Of a stretch of 34,587 nucleotides of DNA, positions 23,767-34,499 are shown one piece after another. A model generated the notes under the pieces. That model made no database searches. It was given only the letters and a program-made list of their open reading frames with translations, and was not told the origin of the DNA. Position 1 is the stretch's first letter. Every line of letters starts with the position of its first letter. This DNA is from DASQFY01 sp036397815 (lineage in GTDB: Bacteria > Chloroflexota > Limnocylindria > QHBO01), in assembly GCA_036397815.1 (NCBI GenBank), contig DASWIE010000061.1, positions 1-34,587 of the forward strand, in the 5' to 3' direction. Position numbers and translations under genes: made by a program.

Positions 23767-23785
23767 CGGGCACCTGGCGGGCGCC

Positions 23786-25234
23786 TCAGGCGACGGCCGC
23801 CAGCTGGCCCGACGGGTCGTAGCTCGTCGGCGAATCTGCCGGTGACAGCCCCGATGGGTTCCCCGCCTCGCTTGCTGCCGGCTGCTCGGCGGGCTCCTCT
23901 CCGATCGCCCCTCCGGACAGGATCTCCACCGCGCGTTCCAGGTAAAGGTCCCGGTCGGGCGGCGTTCCCTCCGCCACCTCGACGACGACCTCCGGCTGCA
24001 CGCCTTCGGGCGCCACGCTGTGGTGGTCGGGCGTGAACCAGCGGGAGATTGTGATGCGTACCCCGCCGCCATTCTCCAGCGGCGCCCAGACCTGGACCGT
24101 GTTCTTGCCGTAGCTGTGCTGGCCGACGATGGTGCCGCGATCGTGCTCCTGCAGCGCCGCGGCCACGATCTCGGAGGCAGAGGCGGAGCCGTTGTTGATG
24201 AGCACGACGAGCTCAAGGTCGGGGTCGGTGGCCAGCCCATCGCCGGTCGCGTCCCAGGTCGTGACCTCGTCGCCCGCCGACTCCTGGGTGAAGATGACCC
24301 CGTCCGCGATGAACTCGGAGGCGATCTTGCGCGCGGCCTCGATGTAGCCGCCCGGGTTGTCGCGCAGGTCGAACACGAACGAGGTGGCCCCCTGCTCCAG
24401 CAGGTCGCCGACGGACTCGTGGAACTGTTCGGCGCTGGCGTCGGAGAAGCTGTGCAGGGCCACGTACCCGACCCCGTCGTCCAGCATGCGGCTCTCGACC
24501 TCCTGCATCTGGATCTCCGCCCGCGTGATCGTCAGCTCGAACGTCTCCTCGTCGCGGCGGATCGTCAGCGTCACGTCGGTGCCCGCCTCGCCGCGCACCT
24601 TGTTCACCTCTTCCTCGAGGGTCGAGCCGCTGACGGTCTCCCCATCCACCGCGAGCACGATGTCGCCTGCCAGCAGGCCCGCCGCCTCCGCCGGCGAGTC
24701 ACGCAGCGGCGCGATCACGATCAGGGCGCAGGTGTCGCTGAGCTGGGAACACCCTTCGAGGTCGTCGGGATTCTCGATGTTGCGCACCCCCATCTGGGCG
24801 CCGATGCCGCTGAAGCGGCCGGACAGGTCGCCGAGCGCGCGCTGGTAGTCGTCCGGCGACATGTAGCCGCTGAACGGGTCGGGCACGCCGAACTGGAACA
24901 TGCCCTGGATTGCGCCCTCCGCCAGCGCCTCGTCGTCCAGGTCGTCGACGTACTGCTGCTTCAGCTTGTCGTAGGCCTCGCAGAAAGGCTCGAACGCGGC
25001 GTTAGGGGCCGCGCAGCTGCCCGACGCCTGGCCGCCCGCCGCCAGGTAGCCACCCACGAAGAGGAGCGCGCCGACCATCGCGGCCAGCGCCAGCGAGACG
25101 ACCCAGGCGATCGGCGACCCCAGGCGCGACGTCGACGTCACGGGGGCGCGCGACGGGGCGGTGGTGGGGATCGACGCGGCGATGGGCGGCTGCTCATCCG
25201 GCGTCGGGGGATGCGGCGGGGTCTGGTCGGTCAT
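23786..25234 (-). CDS. Carboxyl-terminal processing protease (S41 family)
   Basis: 482 aa from ATG 25234; the frame is also open to GTG 25255, upstream of a -10-like site. A Pro-rich cytoplasmic start is followed by one membrane helix (about 40-65), so the protease is anchored and faces outside. The N-terminal helical cap (FCEAYDKLKQQYVDDLDDEALAEGAI) is typical. The PDZ domain covers about 125-215, including LRDSPAEAAGLLAGDIVLAVDG. The tail-specific protease core has the oxyanion segment FDLRDNPGGY, the catalytic Ser in INNGSASASEI and the Lys in HSYGKNTVQ. The Pro/Ser-rich tail is about 45 residues. It lies 71 nt downstream of ftsX, where many genomes place a peptidoglycan-hydrolase activator. 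Confidence 0.93.
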   Translation of the reverse strand: MTDQTPPHPPTPDEQPPIAASIPTTAPSRAPVTSTSRLGSPIAWVVSLALAAMVGALLFVGGYLAAGGQASGSCAAPNAAFEPFCEAYDKLKQQYVDDLDDEALAEGAIQGMFQFGVPDPFSGYMSPDDYQRALGDLSGRFSGIGAQMGVRNIENPDDLEGCSQLSDTCALIVIAPLRDSPAEAAGLLAGDIVLAVDGETVSGSTLEEEVNKVRGEAGTDVTLTIRRDEETFELTITRAEIQMQEVESRMLDDGVGYVALHSFSDASAEQFHESVGDLLEQGATSFVFDLRDNPGGYIEAARKIASEFIADGVIFTQESAGDEVTTWDATGDGLATDPDLELVVLINNGSASASEIVAAALQEHDRGTIVGQHSYGKNTVQVWAPLENGGGVRITISRWFTPDHHSVAPEGVQPEVVVEVAEGTPPDRDLYLERAVEILSGGAIGEEPAEQPAASEAGNPSGLSPADSPTSYDPSGQLAAVA

Positions 25235-25246
25235 GCGGCGCGCAGG

Positions 25247-25252
25247 AGTGTA
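25247..25252 (-). promoter_or_regulatory. Candidate -10 for ctpA
   Basis: TACACT on the minus strand, 12 nt before ATG 25234. If used, the leader is about 6 nt, too short for a Shine-Dalgarno, and none is visible. No -35 recognised. Confidence 0.35.
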
Positions 25253-25305
25253 CACCGGGCCCGCGCGAGGGCGGATTACGCGCGCATTACGTTTCGCTTA
25301 TCGGC

Positions 25306-26214
25306 CTAGTTGGTGGACGAGAGGTTCGAGCGCACGCTGATCCAGCTCCCGACGGCGCCGACCCCGAGCCCCACCCCGAGCACGATCGCCGACAGCGACG
25401 CCAGGAACTGGGCGCTGACCGCGGTGGGCATCTGAAAGACGGTGACCATCACCGGCTGGATCGGTTCCCAGACCACCGCCACCAGCAGGATGGTGACGAC
25501 CGCGCCGATCAGGCCGCTCAGGGTTCCTTCCAGGATGAAGGGCCAGCGGATGAAGGAGTCGCTGGCGCCGACCAGGCGCATGATCTCGATCTCGCCCGCC
25601 CGTGAGTAGACGGCGATTCGGATCGTGTTGACGATCATGAACAGGACTGTCAGCCCCACGAGCACGAGCGCGATGACGCCCACGGTGCGGATGACGCCGA
25701 TGATTCCGAGCAGCTTGTCGTACTGGTCCTGCTTGGTGGTGATCCGCTCCACCTCCTCGCGGCCACTGAGGGCCTGCGCGACGGCGCCGGCGGCATGCGA
25801 GTCGGTCAGCGCGATCTCCAGGCTGGCGTAGAGCTGGATGTTGGCGCCGCCCACGTCCAGCTCCAGCCCTTGCTCTCGATAGCTCTGCTTCAGCCGCTCC
25901 ATCGCCATCTCGGGAGGCACGTAGGTGACGCTCTTCACGTTCGGCAGGCCCTCGATCTCGCCGATCAGCGAGTCGATGCGCACCTGGCTGAGGGCGAGCT
26001 GATCCGGCGGCCCGATCAGCCGGGCGGTGACCCCGACCTTGCTCTCGATGAACGCGAGCCCAGAGTTCAGGCCGCCGATCACGATGAACAGCCCCGACAG
26101 CAGCACCAGCATCAGGATCACCGTGGCGGTGGCCGCGAGGCTCATCATCGCGTTGCGCCAGAAGCCCTGCCAGGCCCGGACGACCGCGAAGGCGACGAAG
26201 CGCGCGAAGCCCAT
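25306..26214 (-). CDS. ftsX: Cell division protein FtsX
   Basis: 302 aa with the FtsX layout: a cytoplasmic N-terminus (FVAFAVVRAWQGFWRNAMMS), membrane helix 1 (about 22-45), an external domain (about 46-165) with LIGEIEGLPNVKSVTYVPPEMAMERLK, then three more helices (about 172-200, 222-248 and 270-292), with AVYSRAGEIEIMRLVGAS in the cytoplasmic loop that contacts FtsE. FtsEX couples ATP hydrolysis to activation of cell-wall hydrolases at the septum. The start lies 3 nt after the ftsE stop, with GGGAG as ribosome binding site inside ftsE, so the two are coupled. Confidence 0.96.
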   Translation of the reverse strand: MGFARFVAFAVVRAWQGFWRNAMMSLAATATVILMLVLLSGLFIVIGGLNSGLAFIESKVGVTARLIGPPDQLALSQVRIDSLIGEIEGLPNVKSVTYVPPEMAMERLKQSYREQGLELDVGGANIQLYASLEIALTDSHAAGAVAQALSGREEVERITTKQDQYDKLLGIIGVIRTVGVIALVLVGLTVLFMIVNTIRIAVYSRAGEIEIMRLVGASDSFIRWPFILEGTLSGLIGAVVTILLVAVVWEPIQPVMVTVFQMPTAVSAQFLASLSAIVLGVGLGVGAVGSWISVRSNLSSTN

Positions 26215-26217
26215 CGG

Positions 26218-26967
26218 TCAGTACTCCCGCTCGTACATGGCGCCCGACTCGTCACGCACCAGGGTGCCGTGCTCCAGGGCGAGCACCCGGCGGCGCATGG
26301 CGTTGACGATCTCCTGGTTGTGGGTCGCCATCAGCACGGTGGTGCCCAGCCCGTTGATCTGGATCAGCAGCTGGATGATCTCCCAGCTGGTGACCGGGTC
26401 GAGGTTGCCGGTCGGCTCGTCCGCGATCAGCATTGCCGGGTCGTGGACCAGGGCGCGGGCGATCGCCACGCGCTGCTGCTCCCCGCCCGAGAGCTGGGTG
26501 GGCAGATGCTCGTCGTGCTCGTGCAGCCCGACCAGGTTGAGCAGCTGCGGCACGCGACGGCGAATCTCGGCCCGCGACGCGCCGGTCACCTCCAGGGCGA
26601 AGGCCACGTTCTCGAACACCGTCTTGGCGGGCAGCAGGCGGAAGTCCTGGAAGACGATGCCGATCCGGCGCCGAAGCCTCGGCACGTCGCGGCGACGCAG
26701 CCGCGCAAGGTCGCGACCGTCGATGACGACGCGGCCAGCGGTCGGCAGCTGCTCGCGGATGAGCAGCCGGATGAAGGTGCTCTTGCCCGCTCCCGATGGC
26801 CCGACCAGGAAGACGAAGTCGCCGCGTGGGATCGAGACGTTGACGTCGACCAGGGCGGCCTTCCCGTTCGGGTAGGTCATCCCCACGTCGACCATGTAGA
26901 TGACCGGCTGGACCGTCGCGGCGGCGGCCACCGGCGTGTCGGAGCGAAGCATCGTGCTGGTGGTCAT
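26218..26967 (-). CDS. ftsE: Cell division ATP-binding protein FtsE
   Basis: 249 aa. The ABC motifs are intact: Walker A GPSGAGKST, Q-loop FQDFRLLPAKTVFENVAFAL, signature LSGGEQQRVAIARAL, Walker B LIADEPTGNLD, and H-loop ATHNQEIV. Relative to usual FtsE there are about 24 extra N-terminal residues (MTTSTMLRSDTPVAAAATVQP) before IYMVDVGMTYPNG; a later start at the internal Met (about residue 25) would restore family length, and I cannot decide between them. It pairs with FtsX immediately downstream. The 160 nt before it hold no obvious promoter. Confidence 0.95.
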   Translation of the reverse strand: MTTSTMLRSDTPVAAAATVQPVIYMVDVGMTYPNGKAALVDVNVSIPRGDFVFLVGPSGAGKSTFIRLLIREQLPTAGRVVIDGRDLARLRRRDVPRLRRRIGIVFQDFRLLPAKTVFENVAFALEVTGASRAEIRRRVPQLLNLVGLHEHDEHLPTQLSGGEQQRVAIARALVHDPAMLIADEPTGNLDPVTSWEIIQLLIQINGLGTTVLMATHNQEIVNAMRRRVLALEHGTLVRDESGAMYEREY

Positions 26968-27127
26968 AGGCTTGCGTCCGTGGCAACTAACAACGAGTTG
27001 GGTGCCCTATCGGGGCCCAAACGGGCTGCAGGATGATGGATCGTGGCCCACCCCGCAAACCCCCACCAGTCTGGGCCCGTTCCTTCGTAGTTCCGTGCTC
27101 GGCTCGCAAACGGCCGCGACGCCCCGA
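26968..27127 (-). other. Intergenic region between prfB and ftsE
   Basis: 160 nt with no gene. It contains short GC-rich dyads, such as GCCC-GTTT-GGGC and GGGCCC/GGGGCCC pairs around 27015-27080, and TTTGCG repeats. It may hold the prfB terminator and ftsE promoter, but I find no convincing -10/-35 pair. Confidence 0.4.
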
Positions 27128-28247
27128 TCACGCCGCGCCGTCCTGCCCGATCCGCGAGCGGAGGTAGCCCTCGATGAAGGCGTCCAGGTCACCGTCCAGG
27201 ACGGCGGTCGGGTTGGCTGTCTCCACGCCGGTGCGCAGGTCCTTGACCATCGTGTACGGCTGCAGGACGTAGCTGCGGATCTGGTTGCCCCAGCCCGCCT
27301 CGACGTGCTGGCCTCGGAGACGCGCCATCTCGGCCTCGCGCTCCTCCTCCGCCCGCTCCACGAGCTTGGCGCGCAGCACGGCGAGCGCGCGCTCCTTGTT
27401 CTGCGCCTGGCTGCGCTCGTTCTGGCAGGTCACCACGATGCCGGTCGGCAGATGCGTGATCCGGACCGCGCTGTCGGTCTTGTTGACGTGCTGGCCGCCG
27501 GCGCCGCTGGCCCGATAGGTGTCGATGCGCAGGTCCTTGTCGTCGACCTCGATCGGCGCATCATCGGCCACCTCGGGCATCACCTCGACCAGGGCGAAGC
27601 TGGTGTGGCGCCGCTTCTGGGAATCGAATGGGCTGATCCGAACCAGCCGGTGCACGCCTCGCTCGCTCTTCAGCCGGCCGTAGGCCCATCGGCCGTCGAT
27701 CGCGACCGTCACGCTCTTCAGCCCGGCCTCCTCGCCGTCGGTCTGGTCGAGGATCTCCGTCTTGAAGCGGTTGCGCTCGGCCCAGCGCAGGTACATGCGC
27801 AGCAGCATCTCCGCCCAGTCCTGGCTCTCGGTCCCGCCTGCCCCGGCATGGACCGATACGATCGCCGGCCGCTGGTCGTACGGCTCCGAAAGGAGGAGGC
27901 GCGACTCCATCCGGTTCCAGTCGCTGCTGAGGGTATCAAGGTCGCGCTGCAGGTCGGCGTGCAGTGCCGCGCCCCCGCCATCGCTGTCTGCCTCCGCCAG
28001 CTCCGCGATCTCGGCCAGCGCGGTGGCGCGTGCTCCGAGGTCGCGCCAGGCGCCGATCTCGTCGCGCAGCTCGTCGGCACGGCGCAGCAGCGCCTGGGCC
28101 GCGGCGGGGTCGTCCCACAGCTCAGGATCCGCGGAGCGGGTGTTCAGCTCCGCGAGCTCGGTCTCCTTGGCGGACAGGTCAAAGCCGCACCGCCGTATCG
28201 GCCACCAGGCGCGCGAGCCTGAGCGCCTCGTCCTTAATTCCGTCCAA
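27128..28247 (-). CDS. prfB: Peptide chain release factor 2 (programmed +1 frameshift)
   Basis: 372 aa when read as 28247-28182 (22 codons) joined to 28180-27128. The zero-frame start is TTG 28247, giving DGIKDEALRLARLVADTAVRL before an in-frame TGA (28179-28181). The slippery CTTTGAC (28178-28184) shifts the ribosome +1 so that GAC is read next, giving LDLSAKETELAELN, the normal RF2 continuation. RF2 hallmarks are the stop-codon recognition tripeptide SPF (RISPFDSQ) and the catalytic GGQ (ASGAGGQHVNKTDSA). It releases peptides at UAA and UGA; the TGA makes its synthesis autoregulatory. GGTGG about 7 nt before the TTG is a weak ribosome binding site. The 5' end overlaps the Cys-rich gene by 14 nt. 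Confidence 0.95.
28178..28184 (-). promoter_or_regulatory. RF2 programmed frameshift site
   Basis: CTTTGAC on the minus strand: Leu codon CUU followed by the in-frame UGA, the conserved RF2 heptamer. The upstream Shine-Dalgarno-like enhancer is weak here (GGCGGTG, ending about 3 nt before CTT). The site senses RF2 level: slow termination favours +1 slippage. Confidence 0.9.
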
Positions 28248-28536
28248 GGGTTGCCACCATCGGAAGCTCCACCTCGCCCAGGCGCACGTTCTTGCTGCGC
28301 ACCTTGGCGGGATTCACACACGGGCAGTAGGACTGGCGGGGGCACGAGCCGCAGTTGCCGTCGCAGTCCAGGGTCAGCGCGTAGCTGCAGCGCATGCAGT
28401 CGCGCTCGCATTGGATGAGGTCTTCATAAGGGAGGCTTGGGTCTTTGAAGCGAGTGACCAGGGGGAGGGGGGCTGAGGGGGTGGGGGTGACGGAGGAGGA
28501 GTCGGCGGCCCGACGCTCTGTGGTCAGCTGCTTCAC
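28234..28536 (-). CDS. Small Cys-rich protein with two CX3CX2C motifs
   Basis: 100 aa from GTG 28536, chosen because GGAG lies 6 nt upstream; GTG 28548 would add four residues. I do not recognise the family. The first 35 residues are polar and Ser/Thr/Pro-rich. Then comes a compact metal-site candidate: CERDCMRC (codons 28387-28410), seven residues, CDGNCGSC (28342-28365), five residues, and CPC (28318-28326). That is CX3CX2C twice, then CXC, eight cysteines within 32 residues, with no histidine. An Fe-S cluster or structural zinc is likely. The tail KNVRLGEVELPMVATLGRN overlaps the prfB start, so translation may be coupled. It lies between secA and prfB, with no signal peptide. Confidence 0.65.
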   Translation of the reverse strand: MKQLTTERRAADSSSVTPTPSAPLPLVTRFKDPSLPYEDLIQCERDCMRCSYALTLDCDGNCGSCPRQSYCPCVNPAKVRSKNVRLGEVELPMVATLGRN

Positions 28537-28556
28537 GAAGCTCTCCACTTGCTCGT

Positions 28557-28584
28557 GATCGCGAGGTCACCGCGCCTCGCGATC
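28557..28584 (-). terminator. Hairpin downstream of secA
   Basis: GATCGCGAGG-N8-CCTCGCGATC, a perfect 10-bp stem 53 nt after the secA stop. No U-run follows on the minus strand, so it may be a non-canonical terminator or a 3'-end stabiliser of the secA message. Confidence 0.5.
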
Positions 28585-28637
28585 GCTTCGCGTCATGGTA
28601 GCGGGTTGATCTCGATTCGCCAACCCCGACGATCGGA

Positions 28638-31514
<2,877 letters not shown>

Positions 31515-31524
31515 CGGAATCGGG

Positions 31525-31530
31525 AGTATA
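31525..31530 (-). promoter_or_regulatory. secA -10 element (near-leaderless)
   Basis: TATACT on the minus strand, 10 nt before ATG 31514. The predicted start is about 4 nt from the ATG, and no Shine-Dalgarno is visible. A dyad lies where the spacer would be; no good -35 is seen. Confidence 0.45.
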
Positions 31531-31551
31531 GCCCGATGCGCCGATCGGGCT
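31530..31551 (-). other. Inverted repeat AGCCCGAT-N6-ATCGGGCT between genes
   Basis: Perfect 8-bp arms with a 6-nt loop, beginning 9 nt after the stop of the terpenoid-cyclase-fold gene and touching the secA -10. It could terminate the upstream operon or act as an operator for secA. No U-run follows. Confidence 0.45.
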
Positions 31552-31560
31552 GCCACAGCC

Positions 31561-32514
31561 CTAGAGGCGCCCGGCCGCTTTCAGGATGCGCAGCGCGTTG
31601 AGCGTCAGCATCGCGGACCCTGTGCCCGCGCCCCAATCCACGGCCTCGACCGCGCGGTCGCTTCCCGGTGGCCTCCACCATCGGCCACCCGTCGTCCAGC
31701 GTCCGTTCGGGCGCCGGCGCGACTCCAGGATGTCGACTGCGTCAGCCGCCCGCGGATCGCCGGCCAAACCCATGCGAGTCAGGATGAGCAGCGCGTGGCC
31801 GATGTCGTAGTGCCAGTACGGCGGGTAGTGAAGCACAACCCACGAGGGGTGGATCGGCTCGCCGGTTCCGTGGCGGCGGAAGAGGCGATGCTGCAGCAGC
31901 AGCTCAGCGGTGCGGGCGGCGGCCTTCGAGGCGTCTTGGTTGCCGGTGGCGCGCGCGTACTCGAACAATCCCCAGCTCGGGATCAGCGACTCATGGAACG
32001 ACGATCGGCGACCGCTGGCCAAGCGGTCACAGTTCCAGCCACCGTCCGGCCACTGCCACTCCACAAGCGACTCAGCCAGCTCGCCGACACGCGGATGGGC
32101 AGCCATCCCCAGCCGGCAGGCCACCGCCAGCGCGTTGCCCTCCATCGAGGCGTCGCTGCGGATCAGGCCATCGGCGGCCGGGCGAAACCCCGACAGGCGG
32201 CTCCTGCCCGTCAGCCACCTCAGCACCCGCTCGAGGGCGGCCACCGCGCGCGGCTCGCCCCGCGGCACCTCCAGCTCCACCAGCGACACGAGTCGCCAGT
32301 GCGCGCCCGTCCACTTGCGGTAGGGGTGGCCGCCGAAACCCCCGTCGGCTTGCTGCCCGGCCATGAGCCTACCGACGGTACGCCCGGCCAGCACGTCGTC
32401 GAGCTCGGCCGGATGCGGCTCGCCGAGCAGGTCGCGGCGAGCCATGCCGCGGATGCCCGGCTCGTCAGAGTTCAGCAGCCGCACCACGGCAGGCGTCGCC
32501 GCGGCGGTAGCCAT
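31561..32514 (-). CDS. Terpenoid-cyclase/prenyltransferase-fold (alpha-alpha toroid) protein
   Basis: 317 aa. Repeated helical hairpins with QW-like motifs mark the (alpha/alpha)6 toroid: LMAGQQADGGFGGHPY, LVEWQWPDGGWNCDR, and VDILESRRRPNGRW, each with the Q/P-x-G-x-W pattern. The squalene-hopene cyclase DXDD catalytic motif and the zinc site of protein prenyltransferases are not evident, so this is a cyclase-fold relative of unknown activity. Length is about half of a full triterpene cyclase, i.e. a single toroid. The start ATG is 3 nt after the LLM oxidoreductase stop, so it is the third gene of a prs-LLM-toroid unit. No signal peptide. Confidence 0.75.
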   Translation of the reverse strand: MATAAATPAVVRLLNSDEPGIRGMARRDLLGEPHPAELDDVLAGRTVGRLMAGQQADGGFGGHPYRKWTGAHWRLVSLVELEVPRGEPRAVAALERVLRWLTGRSRLSGFRPAADGLIRSDASMEGNALAVACRLGMAAHPRVGELAESLVEWQWPDGGWNCDRLASGRRSSFHESLIPSWGLFEYARATGNQDASKAAARTAELLLQHRLFRRHGTGEPIHPSWVVLHYPPYWHYDIGHALLILTRMGLAGDPRAADAVDILESRRRPNGRWTTGGRWWRPPGSDRAVEAVDWGAGTGSAMLTLNALRILKAAGRL

Positions 32515-32517
32515 GGG

Positions 32518-33468
32518 TCAGCCGGCTTCCACCATCGGCTTCACCTCGCCGATCCAGCGCTCCATGGTCTCGACGTCATGCGGGGCCGCCATCTCGGCGA
32601 TGAAGGTGTCGAAGCCCAGCTCCCGGCAGGCGCGCATGCGGTCGGCGATCGCGTGGGGCGTCCCGATCCAGAAGGTCACGTCGTCGAGCACATCGGCCAT
32701 TGGCGTGCGGTTGTGCGCCATCTGCGACTCCCAGACGCGCCGCGCCTCGGCCTCCGTGTCGCGGATCACCGGCTTGCAGCCGACGGTCAGCTCGATCTCG
32801 GCGAAGTCGCGCCCCACCGCGGCGCAATGCTCGCGGAGCACCTCCACCTTGTGGCGCAGCGTCTCGACGGTGCCCATCGCGTTCCACATGTCGGCGTAGG
32901 TGGCCACGGTGCGGAGCGTCTTCTTCTCACCGGAGCCGCCGATCATGATCGGCAGGTGCTGCTGAACCGGGAGTGGCAGCTGCCGCAGGTTTCTGAACCG
33001 GTAATGAGCACCCTCCGGGCTCGTCGCCTCGCCGCCGTCCAGCACGGTGCGGATTGCGGCCACGGACTCGTGCATCCAGTCCAGCCGCTGCCCGAAGCCG
33101 GTCCCGAACTCGATCCCATGGGCGAGGTGCTCGTGCTCGAACCACGCGGCGCCCAGGCCCAGGATCGCGCGCCCGCCGCTGACGTGGTCGAGCGTGGTCG
33201 CCATCTTCGCCACCAGCCCCGGGTTGCGGAACGTGTTCGCCCCGACCAGCAGGCCGAGCCGTGCCCGATCCGTGACCTTGGCCCACGCGGCGAGCGTCAA
33301 CCAGCCCTCGAAGAACGGCTGGTCCGGGTCGCCGAAGATGGCGTGGAGGTGGTCCCAGGCCCAGATGTGGTCGTACCCGAGCTGGTCGAGGCGCTTCGCG
33401 GCGCCCTCCAGCCCCGGCCAATCAGTTGCCTGGCTCCAGGGGAGAACTCCCAGCCGCACGTCGCCCAC
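32518..33468 (-). CDS. LLM-class, probably F420-dependent oxidoreductase
   Basis: 316 aa, GTG start at 33468. It has the luciferase-like TIM-barrel pattern: RLGVLPWSQATDWPGLEGAAKRLDQLGYDHIWAWDH at the N-terminus (the first strand and helix), then GLLVGANTFRNPGLVAKMATTLDHVSGGRAILGLGAAWFEHEHLAHG, with the ANTFRNP loop (CNTFRHP-like in relatives) used by F420-dependent members, and LPIMIGGSGEKKTLRTVATYADMWNA near the C-terminal half. Such enzymes transfer hydride between F420H2 or FMN and varied substrates; the substrate here is unknown. It lies 5 nt after prs and 3 nt before the toroid gene, suggesting an operon. Confidence 0.9.
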   Translation of the reverse strand: MGDVRLGVLPWSQATDWPGLEGAAKRLDQLGYDHIWAWDHLHAIFGDPDQPFFEGWLTLAAWAKVTDRARLGLLVGANTFRNPGLVAKMATTLDHVSGGRAILGLGAAWFEHEHLAHGIEFGTGFGQRLDWMHESVAAIRTVLDGGEATSPEGAHYRFRNLRQLPLPVQQHLPIMIGGSGEKKTLRTVATYADMWNAMGTVETLRHKVEVLREHCAAVGRDFAEIELTVGCKPVIRDTEAEARRVWESQMAHNRTPMADVLDDVTFWIGTPHAIADRMRACRELGFDTFIAEMAAPHDVETMERWIGEVKPMVEAG

Positions 33469-33473
33469 GCGCG

Positions 33474-34499
33474 TCAGCCCCCGGCAGCGATGGCGGGCGG
33501 CTCGTCGTCATCGGCGTGCGAGTCCCAGAAGGTCATCTCTTCGACGAGCTGCACCTCGGACGAGAAGAGCGCGCCCACGCTCTCGCCGCGGTGGATGCGC
33601 CGGATCGCCTCGCCGAAGAGCGGCGCCACGCTCCGGACGGTGACCTTGTCGGGCAGCGCCTCGTCGGGCAGCGGGATGGTGTCGGTGACGATCACCTCGG
33701 TGATCGGGCTTGCCGCGATCCGCGCCAGCGCGGCCCCTGAGAAGACGCCGTGCGTGGCGCACGAGTAGATCTCGCGCGCTCCCTCGGCCACCAGGGCATT
33801 GACCGCCTCGATCAGGGAGCCGGCGGTGTCGATCTCGTCGTCGATGATGACTGCCGTCTTGCCCTCGACCTCACCGATGACGTTCATCAGCTCGGTCGTG
33901 TCCTGGTTGCCGAGCCGGCGTTTCTCGACGATCGCCAGCGGCGCCTGCAGGATCTCGGCGAAGCTGCGCGCCTTCTTGGCGAACCCAAGCTCGCTCACCA
34001 CCACGATGTCGGTGAGCTCCTTCTTGCGGATGTACGGCACCAGGATGTTGACTGCGGTCAGCTCGTCCACCGGGATGCTGAAGAAGCCCTGGATCTGGCC
34101 CTGGTGCAGGTCCATGGTCAGCACCCGATCGGCGCCGGCCACGGTCAGCATGTCGGCGATCAGGCGCGCCGTGATCGGCACCCGCGGCTGGTCCTTCTTG
34201 TCAGAGCGCCCGTACGAGTAGAAGGGCATCACCGCGGTGATGCGCCCCGCGCTGGCGCGCTTGAAGGCGTCGATCATGATCAGCAGCTCCATGATCGACC
34301 GGTTGACCGGCCGGCAGGTGGGCTGGACGAGGAAGACGTCCTGCTCGCGGACGTTCTCCATGATCCGCACGAAGATGTTCTCGTTCGCGAACTGGAAGAC
34401 CTCGACCTCACCGAGGTGAGTCTTGAGGTAGCGGGTGATCCGCTCGGCAAGCGGCTTATTGGCGTTGCCGGCGTAGATGCTGAACTCGTCGGCGTACAC
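33474..34499 (-). CDS. prs: Ribose-phosphate pyrophosphokinase
   Basis: 341 aa. It makes PRPP from ribose 5-phosphate and ATP for nucleotide, His and Trp synthesis. Motifs: FANENIFVRIMENVREQDVFLVQPTCRPVNRSIMELL (flexible ATP loop region), MPFYSYGRSDKKDQPRVPITARLIADML, DLHQGQIQGFF, SELGFAKKARSFA, and the PRPP-binding loop DDEIDTAGS (220-228). The start is GTG 34499 with AGGGGA 6 nt upstream; the frame is open to the window end. The C-terminal 30 residues after VEEMTFW are acidic and poorly conserved. The first 18 codons recur 80 nt upstream. LLM and toroid genes follow closely. Confidence 0.95.
   Translation of the reverse strand: MYADEFSIYAGNANKPLAERITRYLKTHLGEVEVFQFANENIFVRIMENVREQDVFLVQPTCRPVNRSIMELLIMIDAFKRASAGRITAVMPFYSYGRSDKKDQPRVPITARLIADMLTVAGADRVLTMDLHQGQIQGFFSIPVDELTAVNILVPYIRKKELTDIVVVSELGFAKKARSFAEILQAPLAIVEKRRLGNQDTTELMNVIGEVEGKTAVIIDDEIDTAGSLIEAVNALVAEGAREIYSCATHGVFSGAALARIAASPITEVIVTDTIPLPDEALPDKVTVRSVAPLFGEAIRRIHRGESVGALFSSEVQLVEEMTFWDSHADDDEPPAIAAGG

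Noticed and set aside
28178..28247. prfB as a pseudogene because of the in-frame TGA
   Set aside because: The stop lies in the exact RF2 heptamer and the +1 frame continues the canonical protein.
28234..28536. Cys-rich protein as a truncated radical SAM enzyme
   Set aside because: Motif is duplicated, the protein has its own start and stop, and no TIM-barrel sequence surrounds it.
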